Positions 8,466-18,178 are shown, counted from the stretch's first letter. The stretch is 64,000 bases of DNA from Marinilabiliales bacterium (GCA_003512955.1 DOTG01000047.1:1-64000), one strand, 5' to 3'. Notes: generated by a model from the letters alone, not told the origin. Made by a program: numbers and translations.

Positions 8466-9377
8466 TTATCCTCTCACAAATAACGCCTTAATGATGTGGC
8501 TGGCCATTTTAGGGTTTTCCTTCAAACGGCGGGTGGAATAACCAAACCATTGTTTCCCGTAAGGTACATACACGCGCATTTTATGTCCTCTGTCAACAAT
8601 ACTTTGCCGGAGATCAGGTGTAACACCATAAAGCATCTGAAATTCGTATTTATCTTTTGGCACGTTGTATTTTTCAATTAGCCGGTAGGCTCCTTCAACT
8701 AGCGGCCTGTCGTGGGTAGCAATACCCGGATAGATGCCTTTTTGGAACATGAACTCCAAATCTTCAAGATAATGTTGGTTTATTTCTTCATATTTTTTAT
8801 AGGCAATTTCGGCTGGTTCAACATAAATGCCTTTGCATAAACGGTAATTCAAAGGTATTTCTGGGGTATGAATGTCTAAAAGATCGGTTACATCTTGGAG
8901 GGTACGTTTCATGTATGCTTGTACAACCAATCCGCAATTATTTGGAAATTCCGCTTTCAGCCGTCTGTAGATATTGATGGTTTTGGTGGTACATGGAGAA
9001 TCTTCCATATCAACCCTGATAAAATTATTGTGAGATGCCGCTTTTGCTACTATTGCATGAAGGTGCTGGAAACAGACCTCCTCATCGAGCAACAGACCAA
9101 ACATCGATGGTTTTAATGAAACGTTCCCATCAATTTTTTCTTTCTCAATAACATCAAGAAGATTCAGGTATTCGTACCGATTTTTCTCAGCCTCTTCCAA
9201 TGTCTTGATAAATTCTCCCAGAATATCCATGGTGACAACCATTCCTTTCTGGTTCAGATATCTTGCGGCACGGATGGCATCGTCAATGGTTACGCCGGCA
9301 ATGTATCTTTTGGAAAATATCCAGATGAGTTTTTTTGGCATGTATGGCAGCATAGCTGCAATCATCTTATTAAACAT
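8466..9377 (-). CDS. Proline dehydrogenase (monofunctional)
   Basis: FAD-dependent oxidation of L-proline to pyrroline-5-carboxylate, the first step of proline catabolism. The 303 residues form the PRODH barrel without the P5C dehydrogenase half of PutA. Visible landmarks are VSLKPSMFGL near 90, FIRVDMEDS near 120, LCKGIYVEP near 182, GIATHDR near 218, LYGV near 249 and the C-terminal substrate-binding helix YSTRRLKENP. It is transcribed alone, with its own terminator. A P5C dehydrogenase is not in the window. Confidence 0.9.
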   Translation of the reverse strand: MFNKMIAAMLPYMPKKLIWIFSKRYIAGVTIDDAIRAARYLNQKGMVVTMDILGEFIKTLEEAEKNRYEYLNLLDVIEKEKIDGNVSLKPSMFGLLLDEEVCFQHLHAIVAKAASHNNFIRVDMEDSPCTTKTINIYRRLKAEFPNNCGLVVQAYMKRTLQDVTDLLDIHTPEIPLNYRLCKGIYVEPAEIAYKKYEEINQHYLEDLEFMFQKGIYPGIATHDRPLVEGAYRLIEKYNVPKDKYEFQMLYGVTPDLRQSIVDRGHKMRVYVPYGKQWFGYSTRRLKENPKMASHIIKALFVRG

Positions 9378-9425
9378 AGCATTCGATTTAATTTTGTTTG
9401 ACCCTAATTAGCATTTTTTGATGAC

Positions 9426-9433
9426 CAAAGGTA
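9426..9433 (-). promoter_or_regulatory. Possible -7 element for proline dehydrogenase
   Basis: TACCTTTG on the minus strand matches TAnnTTTG, about 50 bases before the start codon. No TTTG lies at the proper distance upstream, so support is partial. Confidence 0.3.
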
Positions 9434-9510
9434 ATCATCAAAACATCATAAAATAATGTTTCTACAACAGGTTGTCGGCTGATAAAAAGCATTGAAATTT
9501 TTAGGTGATC

Positions 9511-10551
9511 CTATTTTAAACGCCACCCAATTGGGTTCAAATCAGAGAATTTGCGTTTTTTCCTGATAAAGAAAGAATAGATAATACTGCGCTTAAAAAC
9601 CTGTAGATGATGGTTAACAGTTCTTAGTTTGTTATTCTCGGTTCGTTTGCGTTTGAATTTGCCAAGCGTGGCGTAAAAAGCAAAGTGGGCTTTGGGCACG
9701 GCCATAAAAAACGAGAATTTCCCTTGCAGAAGATACATCACCGATGAGGCGCCATCTAAAATCATTCTTAAAAACAGGATGGAACGGAATGAACCCTGGG
9801 GAAGGTTTTTGTATAATAAGTAAAGGTTGTTCCGGTAATTGAGGAAAAGTTTCCGGGGATTGTTGTTGGGCAATGTGCCGCCTCCTACGTGATAAACCAC
9901 GGAATCGGGAATATACATAATCCGGAAGCCTCTGTTTTTTAACCTCCAGCAAAGATCGATCTCTTCCATGTGTGCGAAAAAATCCAGATCGAGCCCACCC
10001 AGTTGGTGAAATAAATCGGAACGTACAAACATACAAGCTCCCGTAGCCCAAAATACTTCAGAAATTTCATTGTACTGACCGTGGTCTTCTTCAATCACAT
10101 TTAATAGCCGCCCGCGGCAGAAAGGAAATCCCAATTTGTCGAGGAAGCCTCCGGCAGCACCTGCATATTCGAATTTATTTTTTTCGTTGTACGAGAGCAG
10201 CTTGGGCATGGCAGCAGCAACATCTGTATGTACATCCATATATCCCACAATAGGCTCAATCCAACGGTGGGTAACCTCAATGTCGGAATTTAAAAGGACA
10301 TAATAGGTAGCTTGTATCTGACTCAAGGCTTTGTTGTAACCACCTGTAAATCCATAGTTTTGATCAAATCTAATGACTTTTACCTGGGGAAATGTTTGCT
10401 CAATATAGTTGAGGCTGGCATCGGTAGAACCATTATCGGCTACCCAAACCTCGAATCCATCTCCTTGAGAATATTCAACTACCGAAGGAAGGAATTTCTC
10501 CAGAAAGTGTTTTCCATTCCAGTTTAATATTACAACAGCAACTTTGGTCAT
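9511..10551 (-). CDS. Family 2 glycosyltransferase
   Basis: A 346-residue GT2 (GT-A fold) enzyme of the rhamnosyltransferase/WbbL-like kind. The nucleotide-sugar site is seen in VVILNWNG at 7-14, DNGSTD at 39-44 and the metal-binding NSD at 88-90. ATGACMFVR near 168 and a DFFAHMEEIDLCWRL acceptor/catalytic segment near 190 follow. It likely transfers a sugar from an NDP donor during cell-surface glycan synthesis at the cytoplasmic membrane. It is the last gene of a minus-strand run; the lipid A-type acyltransferase 92 bp upstream fits an envelope role. Donor and acceptor are unknown. Confidence 0.88.
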   Translation of the reverse strand: MTKVAVVILNWNGKHFLEKFLPSVVEYSQGDGFEVWVADNGSTDASLNYIEQTFPQVKVIRFDQNYGFTGGYNKALSQIQATYYVLLNSDIEVTHRWIEPIVGYMDVHTDVAAAMPKLLSYNEKNKFEYAGAAGGFLDKLGFPFCRGRLLNVIEEDHGQYNEISEVFWATGACMFVRSDLFHQLGGLDLDFFAHMEEIDLCWRLKNRGFRIMYIPDSVVYHVGGGTLPNNNPRKLFLNYRNNLYLLYKNLPQGSFRSILFLRMILDGASSVMYLLQGKFSFFMAVPKAHFAFYATLGKFKRKRTENNKLRTVNHHLQVFKRSIIYSFFIRKKRKFSDLNPIGWRLK

Positions 10552-10643
10552 TTCTATCTTTTCAAAACGTTTTAAAAATACAGCTTTTAACCGGGATTCA
10601 AAGCAAGGTGGTTTTTTTATTCGATGTTATAAAATAGAATCCC

Positions 10644-11546
10644 CTATACATCGGAAGCAGATGTTAAATCCGGTTGATGTTTCCACCGTCGGTGCGACCA
10701 GAGCCAATACCTCGGTGCATTTTTTATAGATTGCTCAAGTAGTGAAAAATAGGTTTCTGTAATCTCGAATGGTTTCGTTTGTTGCGGACTATCGGTAATC
10801 AAGGTGGGTTTTACCCGGTAAACTCCTTTCTTAACACGCATCAGTTCAATGTAAACCACGGGCAAATCAAACTTTTTGGCTAGTTTCTCAGAGCCCAGAA
10901 AAACATTGGCTGGTTGATTCAAAAAGTTAATCCAATGGGCATTTTCGCTTTGTACCGGTGCCTGATCGGCCACCATAAAAAGCATGAAAGGTTCCTGTTC
11001 CAGGTTCAATTGGTAAACCTTCCGGAAAACCTCTTTCATTTCTATGGGTAGAACGCCCAACCGGCTCCGGATGTCGAAATAAATTTTATCGAAAACGGGG
11101 CTCGATAACTCTTTGTACACAGCGGCTCCTTTATAAGGCAGCAATTTTGAAAGCCCGGCGGCAAATTCCCAATTCCCAAAATGGGCTAACATAACCACGA
11201 TGTTCTTCTTTTTTTCGAACAATTGATCAAAAATCTGCTTGTTTTCGATAATTAACCGTGGTTTAAAACGGGTATCGGAAACAAAGCGCAGGTAGATATT
11301 CTCAACCATCATTACTGACATGTGCCTGTAATACTTCCGGGCAATAAACTTTATTTTTTCAGAATTATAATTAGGGAACGATTTGGTTAGGTTGTTGTAA
11401 ACTACCTTTTTACGGTAACCAATTATATGAAAAACCACAAATGTGATGAGTTCCGAAATAAGAAAAAGAAGTTTTAGCGGCAATAGGGTCAATAGCCGGA
11501 AGGTTCCTAAAACCAAATAATAGCTAATTTTTTGAGATCCGCTCAT
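10644..11546 (-). CDS. LpxL/HtrB-family lysophospholipid (lipid A) acyltransferase
   Basis: A 300-residue membrane-associated acyltransferase related to LpxL/LpxM. It has an N-terminal hydrophobic helix (about 10-42) and the catalytic HFGNWE motif with His122. In Bacteroidota such enzymes finish lipid A acylation, or acylate other lipids such as aminolipids; which applies here cannot be told. The ATG lies one base from the stop of the upstream GWxTD gene, so the two are probably co-transcribed and translationally coupled. Confidence 0.87.
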   Translation of the reverse strand: MSGSQKISYYLVLGTFRLLTLLPLKLLFLISELITFVVFHIIGYRKKVVYNNLTKSFPNYNSEKIKFIARKYYRHMSVMMVENIYLRFVSDTRFKPRLIIENKQIFDQLFEKKKNIVVMLAHFGNWEFAAGLSKLLPYKGAAVYKELSSPVFDKIYFDIRSRLGVLPIEMKEVFRKVYQLNLEQEPFMLFMVADQAPVQSENAHWINFLNQPANVFLGSEKLAKKFDLPVVYIELMRVKKGVYRVKPTLITDSPQQTKPFEITETYFSLLEQSIKNAPRYWLWSHRRWKHQPDLTSASDV

Positions 11547-13007
11547 CTATTTACCTTCAAAATATTCGCGGGCTTTGCTACGGTTAGTGCCCATGTTGTT
11601 TTCCACCCAATTGCCCGACCCCGAATAAAGTTCGCTCTCCCAATAGGAATTGCTCAATTCTCCTTTAACATTCGAATGCAACAATTGGTAATCCTTATCA
11701 AGCAACGATTTGTTATAGAAGATCAACTTTTTATCTGTTTGATCGGCAATTTTATAATAATGCCAAATCTCGTAGGGGAAAGCATTCGATTCGTTGGGTT
11801 CCGAGATAATTGAATTAGGGGGTCCATATTGCAGGTACACCCTTCCCCGGTCGGTTTCAAACCCATGTTTGTGTGCATGGCTGAACTTTTGCTCCACCTC
11901 GTTAAGGTTTTCGCGATATTCTTTCCAGGCTGCCCCAGGGTTTATTTCATTACGCTTCTCCCAAAAATTATAAAAAAACTGCTGCATCAATTTTAGGTTG
12001 GCAGCCTGTAACTGGTTGTCGATAAAACGGTTTTCGGCCAAGTCGCAAATTGGGCGTAGGGCACTCAGATAGATAGCCAGGGAGTCGCGGTTGGTAAATT
12101 GCGATACGAAGGTTTGTTGAACTTCGATAGCAGCGATGTCCATTATTTTTGGTTCCACATAGCTTCCCACCCGTTGAAAGAATTTTTTTGTCTCAGCCAC
12201 TTTCTTGTTGTCGCGGTTCCGTACCTCAATTGCCAGGTAGTAATTTCCGGTTGGTAGTTTGCTGATGTTCATGTCCTTAAAAATAACATTTACCTCCATA
12301 GCTTTTTGCTTTTGGAACGAACTGAAATCTTTTATGGGTTTTCCGGTATTTGAACTTTGAATATGGAATAAGAACATGAAATCCTCAAGCGGGCCTAACA
12401 CTTTGCTGGAATTGTAAAATTCGGCATAAAAACTCAGTGTGTTTAATTGTTTTGGATAGAAATCGGAAACATAAGGAATAACCTCATATCCATTTTTAAC
12501 ATAAATGTTTTTCTTGTCCGTTTGGGTGTATCTTTCAATAAATTCAATACCGCTAAACGACAGATCATTTTCAGGAAAATGGACAGATACAATATCTTTC
12601 AGTTTGAATGGGGGAACGGTATCGGGTCCAAAATTGTCAGTAATACTTAGTTCGAAGTTATAGATGCCCTGGGGAATCAAGATTCGCTGTTGATCGATAA
12701 AAGGAGGAAACCGTTTGGCAGTATCCGGCAAATAGGGACTCACCACTTTGAATTTTCGGAATTCCTTTATTTCATCCACGTTTTTGAATACCATCGTCAC
12801 TTCGGCCGATGCTTGCAGGGCACTATCTTTGTTCTTCATGTAATGCATGGAATTGCCTGCAAATGCCAGATAAGTTTCAATGTATGCGCCTGTTCCCGGT
12901 GCATAAAAAGGGGCACTGTAAAAATAGGTATCAACACCCTGTGCCTTAATTAGGGAAGTTGATAAAAATAGTATGAGCAGTTTTGAAGTGAATACAATTT
13001 TATTCAT
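11547..13007 (-). CDS. GWxTD-domain exported protein
   Basis: A 486-residue protein with a signal peptide (about 1-22). The C-terminal region carries the GWxTD signature in the variant form GFETDRGRVYLQYGPP near residue 395, followed by PYEIWHYYK. This domain occurs in Bacteroidota and relatives and its function is not established. The middle is predicted beta-rich (about 90-270), resembling a stack of Ig-like domains. It sits between inositol monophosphatase and an acyltransferase, and abuts the latter by one base. The Trp-to-Phe change in the name-giving motif is the only oddity. Confidence 0.8.
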   Translation of the reverse strand: MNKIVFTSKLLILFLSTSLIKAQGVDTYFYSAPFYAPGTGAYIETYLAFAGNSMHYMKNKDSALQASAEVTMVFKNVDEIKEFRKFKVVSPYLPDTAKRFPPFIDQQRILIPQGIYNFELSITDNFGPDTVPPFKLKDIVSVHFPENDLSFSGIEFIERYTQTDKKNIYVKNGYEVIPYVSDFYPKQLNTLSFYAEFYNSSKVLGPLEDFMFLFHIQSSNTGKPIKDFSSFQKQKAMEVNVIFKDMNISKLPTGNYYLAIEVRNRDNKKVAETKKFFQRVGSYVEPKIMDIAAIEVQQTFVSQFTNRDSLAIYLSALRPICDLAENRFIDNQLQAANLKLMQQFFYNFWEKRNEINPGAAWKEYRENLNEVEQKFSHAHKHGFETDRGRVYLQYGPPNSIISEPNESNAFPYEIWHYYKIADQTDKKLIFYNKSLLDKDYQLLHSNVKGELSNSYWESELYSGSGNWVENNMGTNRSKAREYFEGK

Positions 13008-13069
13008 GAAGCTGTTGTTTTAATTCCCGATAAATTTAAAACAATATGGTCATATTCAAAGAACACCTT

Positions 13070-13867
13070 TTAGGAATTCCTGTTTTCGTGAAGCAATTTT
13101 AACAAGGCAGCGTGCACTCCAGTCGTTCCGGCAACAATTTCCCGTCCATAAAAGTAGTTTTGTCCACCCAGATAATCTGAAACCTTGCCTCCTGCCTGGA
13201 CAACTAAAAAGGAACCTGCGGCAACATCCCAGGGGCTCAGCCCGTATTCGAAAAAACCATCGAATCGCCCGGCAGCCACATAAGCCAGATCTGTAGCAGC
13301 CGAGCCATGCCTGCGTAACCCGTGTGAGTTTGATACCACCTGATACACGGTTTTAAGATGTTGGTTTAGTTTTGATACATCGCTGATGTGGAACCCGGTT
13401 GATATAAGCCCTGAGGCAATGTCGGGTGCTTTGGATACTTTAATCTCTTTTCCGTTGCAATATACCGGTGCCCCTTTCCAGGAATAAAAAAACTCCTGTC
13501 GCCCCAGTTCATAAACAATTCCTATAACAGGTTCATTGTTATATAAAAGTGCAATACTGATGGCAAAAGGGGTAACGCCATGGATAAAATTGGTGGTTCC
13601 ATCCAAAGGATCAATCACCCAGATGTAAGCTTCGTTATTGTGGCTGGCCGATTTTTCTTCCACAATGAACCCGCTGCCGGGAATGAGTTCCCGTAATGCG
13701 GCTACCAGCATCTTTTCTGTCTCTTTATCAACATACGACACAAAATCCTGATGCCCTTTGCTTTCGACTAAATCGCGCGAGAAATTGGTATGTTGTTCCA
13801 AAATAAAACTTCCTGCCTTTTTTGCCCATTCCATCACTTGGAAGGTAATTTCTTTGTAGTAGTCCAT
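13070..13867 (-). CDS. Inositol monophosphatase family protein (SuhB-like)
   Basis: A Mg-dependent phosphatase of the IMPase/SuhB family, 265 residues. Both metal-site motifs are intact: DPLDGTTNF at 86-94 and WDVAAG at 213-218, with EEKSA near 70-74 as the third acidic element. The likely substrate is inositol-1-phosphate or a related sugar phosphate; 3'-phosphoadenosine phosphate (CysQ activity) is an alternative that sequence alone does not exclude. The ATG lies 3 bases after the mtaB stop codon, so it is coupled to mtaB. Confidence 0.88.
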   Translation of the reverse strand: MDYYKEITFQVMEWAKKAGSFILEQHTNFSRDLVESKGHQDFVSYVDKETEKMLVAALRELIPGSGFIVEEKSASHNNEAYIWVIDPLDGTTNFIHGVTPFAISIALLYNNEPVIGIVYELGRQEFFYSWKGAPVYCNGKEIKVSKAPDIASGLISTGFHISDVSKLNQHLKTVYQVVSNSHGLRRHGSAATDLAYVAAGRFDGFFEYGLSPWDVAAGSFLVVQAGGKVSDYLGGQNYFYGREIVAGTTGVHAALLKLLHENRNS

Positions 13868-13870
13868 GTG

Positions 13871-15175
13871 TTATGTATTTATTAGTTCACCAAGTACGGA
13901 ATCGTTTTTGTTTATTTTAATCAATCGAACCCACTGGGTTGTGTTTATCAATTCAGCTTTAAAAGGCAGTTCAACTTTAATGTAATTGTCAGTAAATCCG
14001 CTTATCAACCCGTTTGATTCCGTTGCTTCAAATAAAACGGAACGGATGGTTCCCAAATGTTGTTGATGGAAATAACGTTGTTTTTCGCGGGCCACGTTAT
14101 GTAAAAGTTTGCTTCTTTTTTTTCTTATTTCAACAGGTACCTGTTGGTCCATTTTCACGGCTAGGGTGTTTTCCCGTTCAGAATAGGTGAAAATATGTAG
14201 ATATGATACATCAATACTACGGATAAATTGGACAGTTTGTTCAAATTCCTCTTCCGTTTCGCCGGGGATACCTACAATCACATCAGCAGCAATGCAAGCA
14301 TCGGACATCAGCCTTTTTATGGTTTCAATTTTTTTTTGATAAAGCGAAGTGGTGTATCGTCTCTTCATTAGCTGCAACAACCGGTTAGTCCCGCATTGAA
14401 GAGGGATGTGGAAATGTGGGACCACCACTTTTGAATGGCTTACACGTTCCAGTATTTCATCGGTAAGTAAGTTGGGTTCAATGGATGATATCCGCAACCG
14501 TTCCAACCCCGGTAATTCTTCAAGGGCTTTAATCAAGTCGAAGAAAGTTTCGTCGGTACTTTTCCCAAAATCGCCAATATTTACTCCGGTAAGAATGATC
14601 TCTTTCACCCCTTTGGAAACTATTTCGGTGGCTTTTTCCACCGTAAGTTCAATGGAATTGTTTCTGCTGCGGCCACGGGCATTGGGAATAGCACAATAGG
14701 AGCAATAATAATCGCAACCGTCTTGAACCTTCAAAAAACTTCGGGTTCGGTCGCCAAATGAGTAAGAGGGGACAAATGGCGTTTCCTTTGATAATTTATT
14801 GATAACTAGGTTTGCTGTTCCTTTTGTTGTAATTTTTTCAACCTCCTCCACAACTGCATTTTTATTATCGCTCCCTAGTATTAAATCGATGCCATCAATT
14901 CTAGCTACCTCTTCGGGTTTTAATTGCGTATAGCAGCCTACAGCCACAATAATTGCCTTAGGGTTGTGGTTGATTACTTTACGGATAGCCTGTTTGCTTT
15001 TCTTATTAGCCAGTTCGGTAACGGTACAAGTATTAATTACAAAAATATCCGAGGGTTCTTCGTCTTCAACACGTAAGTACCCGGCTTTTTCAAATTGATT
15101 GGCAATGTCGGAGGTTTCGGAAAAGTTCAATTTGCATCCTAAAGTAGTGAATGCTACTCTCTTTTGTGTTTTCAT
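13871..15175 (-). CDS. mtaB: tRNA ms2t6A methylthiotransferase MtaB
   Basis: A radical-SAM enzyme that adds a methylthio group to t6A37 of ANN-decoding tRNAs. The 434 residues have the UPF0004 N-terminal domain with iron-sulfur cysteines Cys14 (TLGCKLN), Cys50 and Cys81, the radical-SAM domain with Cys154, Cys158 and Cys161 (CDYYCSYC), and a C-terminal TRAM-like region from about 370. The opening TLGCKLNFSE is typical of MtaB rather than MiaB or RimO. It heads a minus-strand run with the phosphatase, GWxTD, acyltransferase and GT2 genes. Confidence 0.93.
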   Translation of the reverse strand: MKTQKRVAFTTLGCKLNFSETSDIANQFEKAGYLRVEDEEPSDIFVINTCTVTELANKKSKQAIRKVINHNPKAIIVAVGCYTQLKPEEVARIDGIDLILGSDNKNAVVEEVEKITTKGTANLVINKLSKETPFVPSYSFGDRTRSFLKVQDGCDYYCSYCAIPNARGRSRNNSIELTVEKATEIVSKGVKEIILTGVNIGDFGKSTDETFFDLIKALEELPGLERLRISSIEPNLLTDEILERVSHSKVVVPHFHIPLQCGTNRLLQLMKRRYTTSLYQKKIETIKRLMSDACIAADVIVGIPGETEEEFEQTVQFIRSIDVSYLHIFTYSERENTLAVKMDQQVPVEIRKKRSKLLHNVAREKQRYFHQQHLGTIRSVLFEATESNGLISGFTDNYIKVELPFKAELINTTQWVRLIKINKNDSVLGELINT

Positions 15176-15183
15176 TCGATAGT

Positions 15184-15218
15184 AAAAAAAGACCGCCCCA
15201 TTTCAACAAAAGGGCGGG
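15184..15218 (-). terminator. Intrinsic terminator between the NUMOD4/HNH gene and mtaB
   Basis: On the minus strand a CCGCCC/GGGCGG stem is followed by TC and seven T. It separates the HNH gene from the mtaB run. Confidence 0.75.
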
Positions 15219-15251
15219 CAAATATACTTCTTTTCGTGTAATCAAAAATCA

Positions 15252-15815
15252 TTAAACAGCTACTTCTTCCGGGGTTTTTATGTGTGACCAGTTTTCTCCC
15301 CGTTTGATGCGGGTAATTTGCATTTCACTCACGCAGAATAATTTGGCAATCACGTTTTGGGTAATTCCTCGAGACAGCATTGACTTTATCCGGGTAACAT
15401 CATCAGCATTCAATTTTGAATAGGTAATGATTTTTTCCTTACTGTTGCGGCGTTTTTCATGAATCCGCTCAAACATTCTTTTGTAAGCTTCCTCTTTCAT
15501 AACCCATTCCAGGTTAGTGTAGTGGTTGTTGCTTTTATTCCAATCTAAATGTATAACAGTATCCTGTTCAGGGTTTGTTTTGTCCACAAATAAATCAGCA
15601 GTTAATTTATGTACCAGAAATGATTTCTTTTTGCCTTCCGACATGAAGCTAACATTTAAAAATCCTTTGATTACACCCGGTTTAACAACCCGTCCTTCCT
15701 CTTTGTCATAGCAAAAGCTTTTAATCCGGCCATAGTTACTTGCTTCGTAGTGTTTGTCGGCATAAGGTATTATTTTCCATACCTCATCTTCGATCTTTCT
15801 CAGACGTCGTTTCAT
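15252..15815 (-). CDS. NUMOD4/HNH-type endonuclease-like protein
   Basis: A 187-residue protein from the preferred ATG at 15815. A longer frame reaching 15893 adds an AT-rich, membrane-like lead that is unlikely to be translated. It starts with a NUMOD4 motif (EVWKIIPYADKHYEASNYGRIKS), continues with an HNH-like segment (VHKLTADLF, IHLDWNKSNNHYTNLEW; about 90-125) and ends with a helix-turn-helix (ITQNVIAKLFCVSEMQITRI). This layout is known from group I intron and phage homing endonucleases. Here it is a free gene with its own terminator. The core has one His with paired Asn; activity is not certain. It could be a domesticated DNA-binding protein or a relic of a selfish element. Confidence 0.75.
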   Translation of the reverse strand: MKRRLRKIEDEVWKIIPYADKHYEASNYGRIKSFCYDKEEGRVVKPGVIKGFLNVSFMSEGKKKSFLVHKLTADLFVDKTNPEQDTVIHLDWNKSNNHYTNLEWVMKEEAYKRMFERIHEKRRNSKEKIITYSKLNADDVTRIKSMLSRGITQNVIAKLFCVSEMQITRIKRGENWSHIKTPEEVAV

Positions 15816-16007
15816 AAAAATAGAGATATTTATTAGTAGTAGTTCGAATTGCAAATATATAAAAATGTTGTTGACTTGGTGTGAACTGTTCATTTTTTCG
15901 GAAGACTTTTTTAATTGGAAATTATAACTTAAAGTATTAATTTTGAATAAGTTCTTTTGTTTGTTAACATATTATTTTTTTCAATAGAAGTAAAAGCTAA
16001 CTTGAAA

Positions 16008-16015
16008 TATTTTTG
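16008..16015 (+). promoter_or_regulatory. Possible -7 element for the PKD protein gene
   Basis: TATTTTTG matches TAnnTTTG about 100 bases before the preferred start. A T-rich tract lies upstream, but no exact TTTG at 19-21 bases. Confidence 0.35.
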
Positions 16016-16113
16016 CGGTTAAAGTTTCTTTTTAAATATGCTAAAAAACTATTTTTTATGCGCAACCATTTATGTCTTTTGTGTCTCTACGAAAAGTTAT
16101 AAAACTTGAAAAT

Positions 16114-18126
16114 ATGAAAGCAAAACCGACTTTTTTATTGATGCTAATCCTACTTTTTGGATTTCATTTACATGCTCAGTCAATTCCTGTGAACGGAAGT
16201 GTTTTTAACCTGACCGAGAAAACACCGGTGGCAAACCATCCAGTCTATTTTTTATCGAACGGCATGGCAGATACTTTAGTGGTTTTCACTAATGATGAAG
16301 GTCTTTTTACTGCAAATATTCCTGTCAATTCCGATGATGCTTTTTATATCCTGATTTATACCGTTGATCCTTGTACGGGACGGTTCCATAAAGCCGAAAT
16401 GTATCCTTATACATCAAATAATTATTTTGAGTTTTACGTGTGTGGCAATGAGGAACCCGGATGCAATGCAAGGTTTGAATATTATTCGGGTATGGTTTGG
16501 AACGATACCATTGTGTATAATTCCGATTCTACAACGTATGGAGAATATCCAGTTTATTTTTATGATCAGTCATTGGGAATTATTACAAGCTGGTTTTGGG
16601 ATTTTGGGGATGGAACCAGCTCCACCGGGCAGAACCCTGTCCATAACTATCCGCAGGAAGGGGAATACCTGGTAGCATTGTATATTGAAGGCCCCAATTG
16701 TAACGACTCTATCGTTATGCAAGTTTGGGTAGCTGATACTGACCCAGGTTGTTATGCCTATTTTTATTATGATTTTGGCAGCAGTTACGGTCCCGATGGA
16801 ACTGTTTCCGATAGTTCCACAAATGATTTGTTGACCGTTTATTTTTATGATTATTCCACCGGGGAACCTACTTACTGGAAGTGGGATTTTGGAGATGGTT
16901 TCGCCTCTGAGGAGCAAAATCCTACCCATACCTATGCTGCTCCCGGTGAATATTATGTCAACCTGTATATTTCAGGCGAAGATTGTGACAACTGGTTTGG
17001 AATGCCCATCTGGGTCGGAAATTACGAACCTCCTTGCCAGGCCATGTTTGGTTACGATTATTTTAATTGGAACGATTCTGTGGAATCAAATACCGGAACT
17101 GGAGTGGCCGATACACTGGCAATCTATTTCTATAACTATTCCTATGGAAATTATACCGGTTGCAAATGGAATTTTGGCGATGGATTCACTTCGACAGAAT
17201 ATAATCCCTGGCATGTTTATGCCCAAAGCGGGGACTATCCGGTTACCCTTGATATTTATGGGGAGAACTGCAGCAGCAGTTATACCCTGATGGTTCCGGT
17301 GGGGACATACCAGGACACGATTTGGTACCCTGATAATTGCCAAGCCTTGTTTTATCCAATCGTTGAGAACGATAATAAGGCCACATTTATAAACCAATCG
17401 TACGGAGATATTTCAAATTACTATTGGGATTTTGGCGATGGAACCACCAGCAATGAAGTGAACCCGGTACATCAATACCCGTTCGAGGGTTCTTATTTGG
17501 TTTCGCTTGAGGTTTTTACCTACGATTCCTGCCAATCGAGGTTTGATATGGAGCTTTGGGTAGGAACCTACGATTACGATTCATCGCTGAATGCACTATT
17601 TATACCCGAAATCAATGGTACCGTGGTTACTTTCCACGATCGATCTACAGGTGATATCTGGAACCGATATTGGGATTTTGGCGATGGTTCCAGCAGCACC
17701 GCAAAAGAGCCTATCCATATTTATAGTGAATCGGCGGTTTACTATGCAACCCTTGGAATAAGTAATGGAAATGCTGTTCATACTTTTACTATGGAACTTA
17801 ACTTAATCGATGGTACATTTAAAGGCTATTATGGTGACGAAAGCTCTACAGGGATTCCCGACAATGTTTCCCAAAAAGGAGCGGTTGTTTTTCCAAACCC
17901 ATTTAAAGAGACATGTAATGTGAGTTTCTTTAGTGAACTTTCGGGTAAAGGATGGTTTAAATTATACCACGTCTCGGGGCAAATGATCTATAACCAAGAA
18001 ATTGAAATGTGTCAAGGAATGAATCAAATGGAATTACCTACGTTGGATATGAAAAATGGAATGTATTTGATTCAAATCGGGTTCGACCATCAACCCCCGG
18101 TTTCGAAAATGATTCTGAAGCAATAA
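16114..18126 (+). CDS. Secreted multi-PKD protein with type IX secretion signal
   Basis: A 670-residue protein secreted by the type IX system. The ATG at 16114 is preferred because the signal peptide (MKAKPTFLLMLILLFGF... to HAQ) begins there; an upstream ATG at 16072 adds 14 charged residues. After a carboxypeptidase-regulatory-like beta domain (about 25-110) come five PKD domains with W(D/N)FGDG at about 162, 257, 352, 438 and 519; the first three are spaced exactly 95 residues apart. The last ~80 residues are a T9SS type A sorting domain (VVFPNPF near 595, then GMYLIQI). PKD domains are Ig-like; no enzyme domain is present, so an adhesive or structural surface role is likely. A terminator follows. 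Confidence 0.9.
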   Translation: MKAKPTFLLMLILLFGFHLHAQSIPVNGSVFNLTEKTPVANHPVYFLSNGMADTLVVFTNDEGLFTANIPVNSDDAFYILIYTVDPCTGRFHKAEMYPYTSNNYFEFYVCGNEEPGCNARFEYYSGMVWNDTIVYNSDSTTYGEYPVYFYDQSLGIITSWFWDFGDGTSSTGQNPVHNYPQEGEYLVALYIEGPNCNDSIVMQVWVADTDPGCYAYFYYDFGSSYGPDGTVSDSSTNDLLTVYFYDYSTGEPTYWKWDFGDGFASEEQNPTHTYAAPGEYYVNLYISGEDCDNWFGMPIWVGNYEPPCQAMFGYDYFNWNDSVESNTGTGVADTLAIYFYNYSYGNYTGCKWNFGDGFTSTEYNPWHVYAQSGDYPVTLDIYGENCSSSYTLMVPVGTYQDTIWYPDNCQALFYPIVENDNKATFINQSYGDISNYYWDFGDGTTSNEVNPVHQYPFEGSYLVSLEVFTYDSCQSRFDMELWVGTYDYDSSLNALFIPEINGTVVTFHDRSTGDIWNRYWDFGDGSSSTAKEPIHIYSESAVYYATLGISNGNAVHTFTMELNLIDGTFKGYYGDESSTGIPDNVSQKGAVVFPNPFKETCNVSFFSELSGKGWFKLYHVSGQMIYNQEIEMCQGMNQMELPTLDMKNGMYLIQIGFDHQPPVSKMILKQ

Positions 18127-18143
18127 ATTTTGACATAATTTTG

Positions 18144-18178
18144 AAAGGCTGGAACTAAAGACTACCAGCCTTTCTTAT
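18144..18178 (+). terminator. Intrinsic terminator after the PKD gene
   Basis: Perfect 9-bp stem AAAGGCTGG/CCAGCCTTT with a 12-base loop and a T-rich tail, beginning 18 bases after the stop codon. Confidence 0.7.

Noticed and set aside
15816..15893. Longer start for the NUMOD4/HNH protein
   Set aside because: The added residues are AT-rich and hydrophobic and precede the natural Met at the NUMOD4 domain.
16621..17710. PKD repeats considered as a DNA-level tandem repeat
   Set aside because: The WDFGDG units recur at protein level at 81-95 residue spacing with diverged DNA; ordinary domain repetition.
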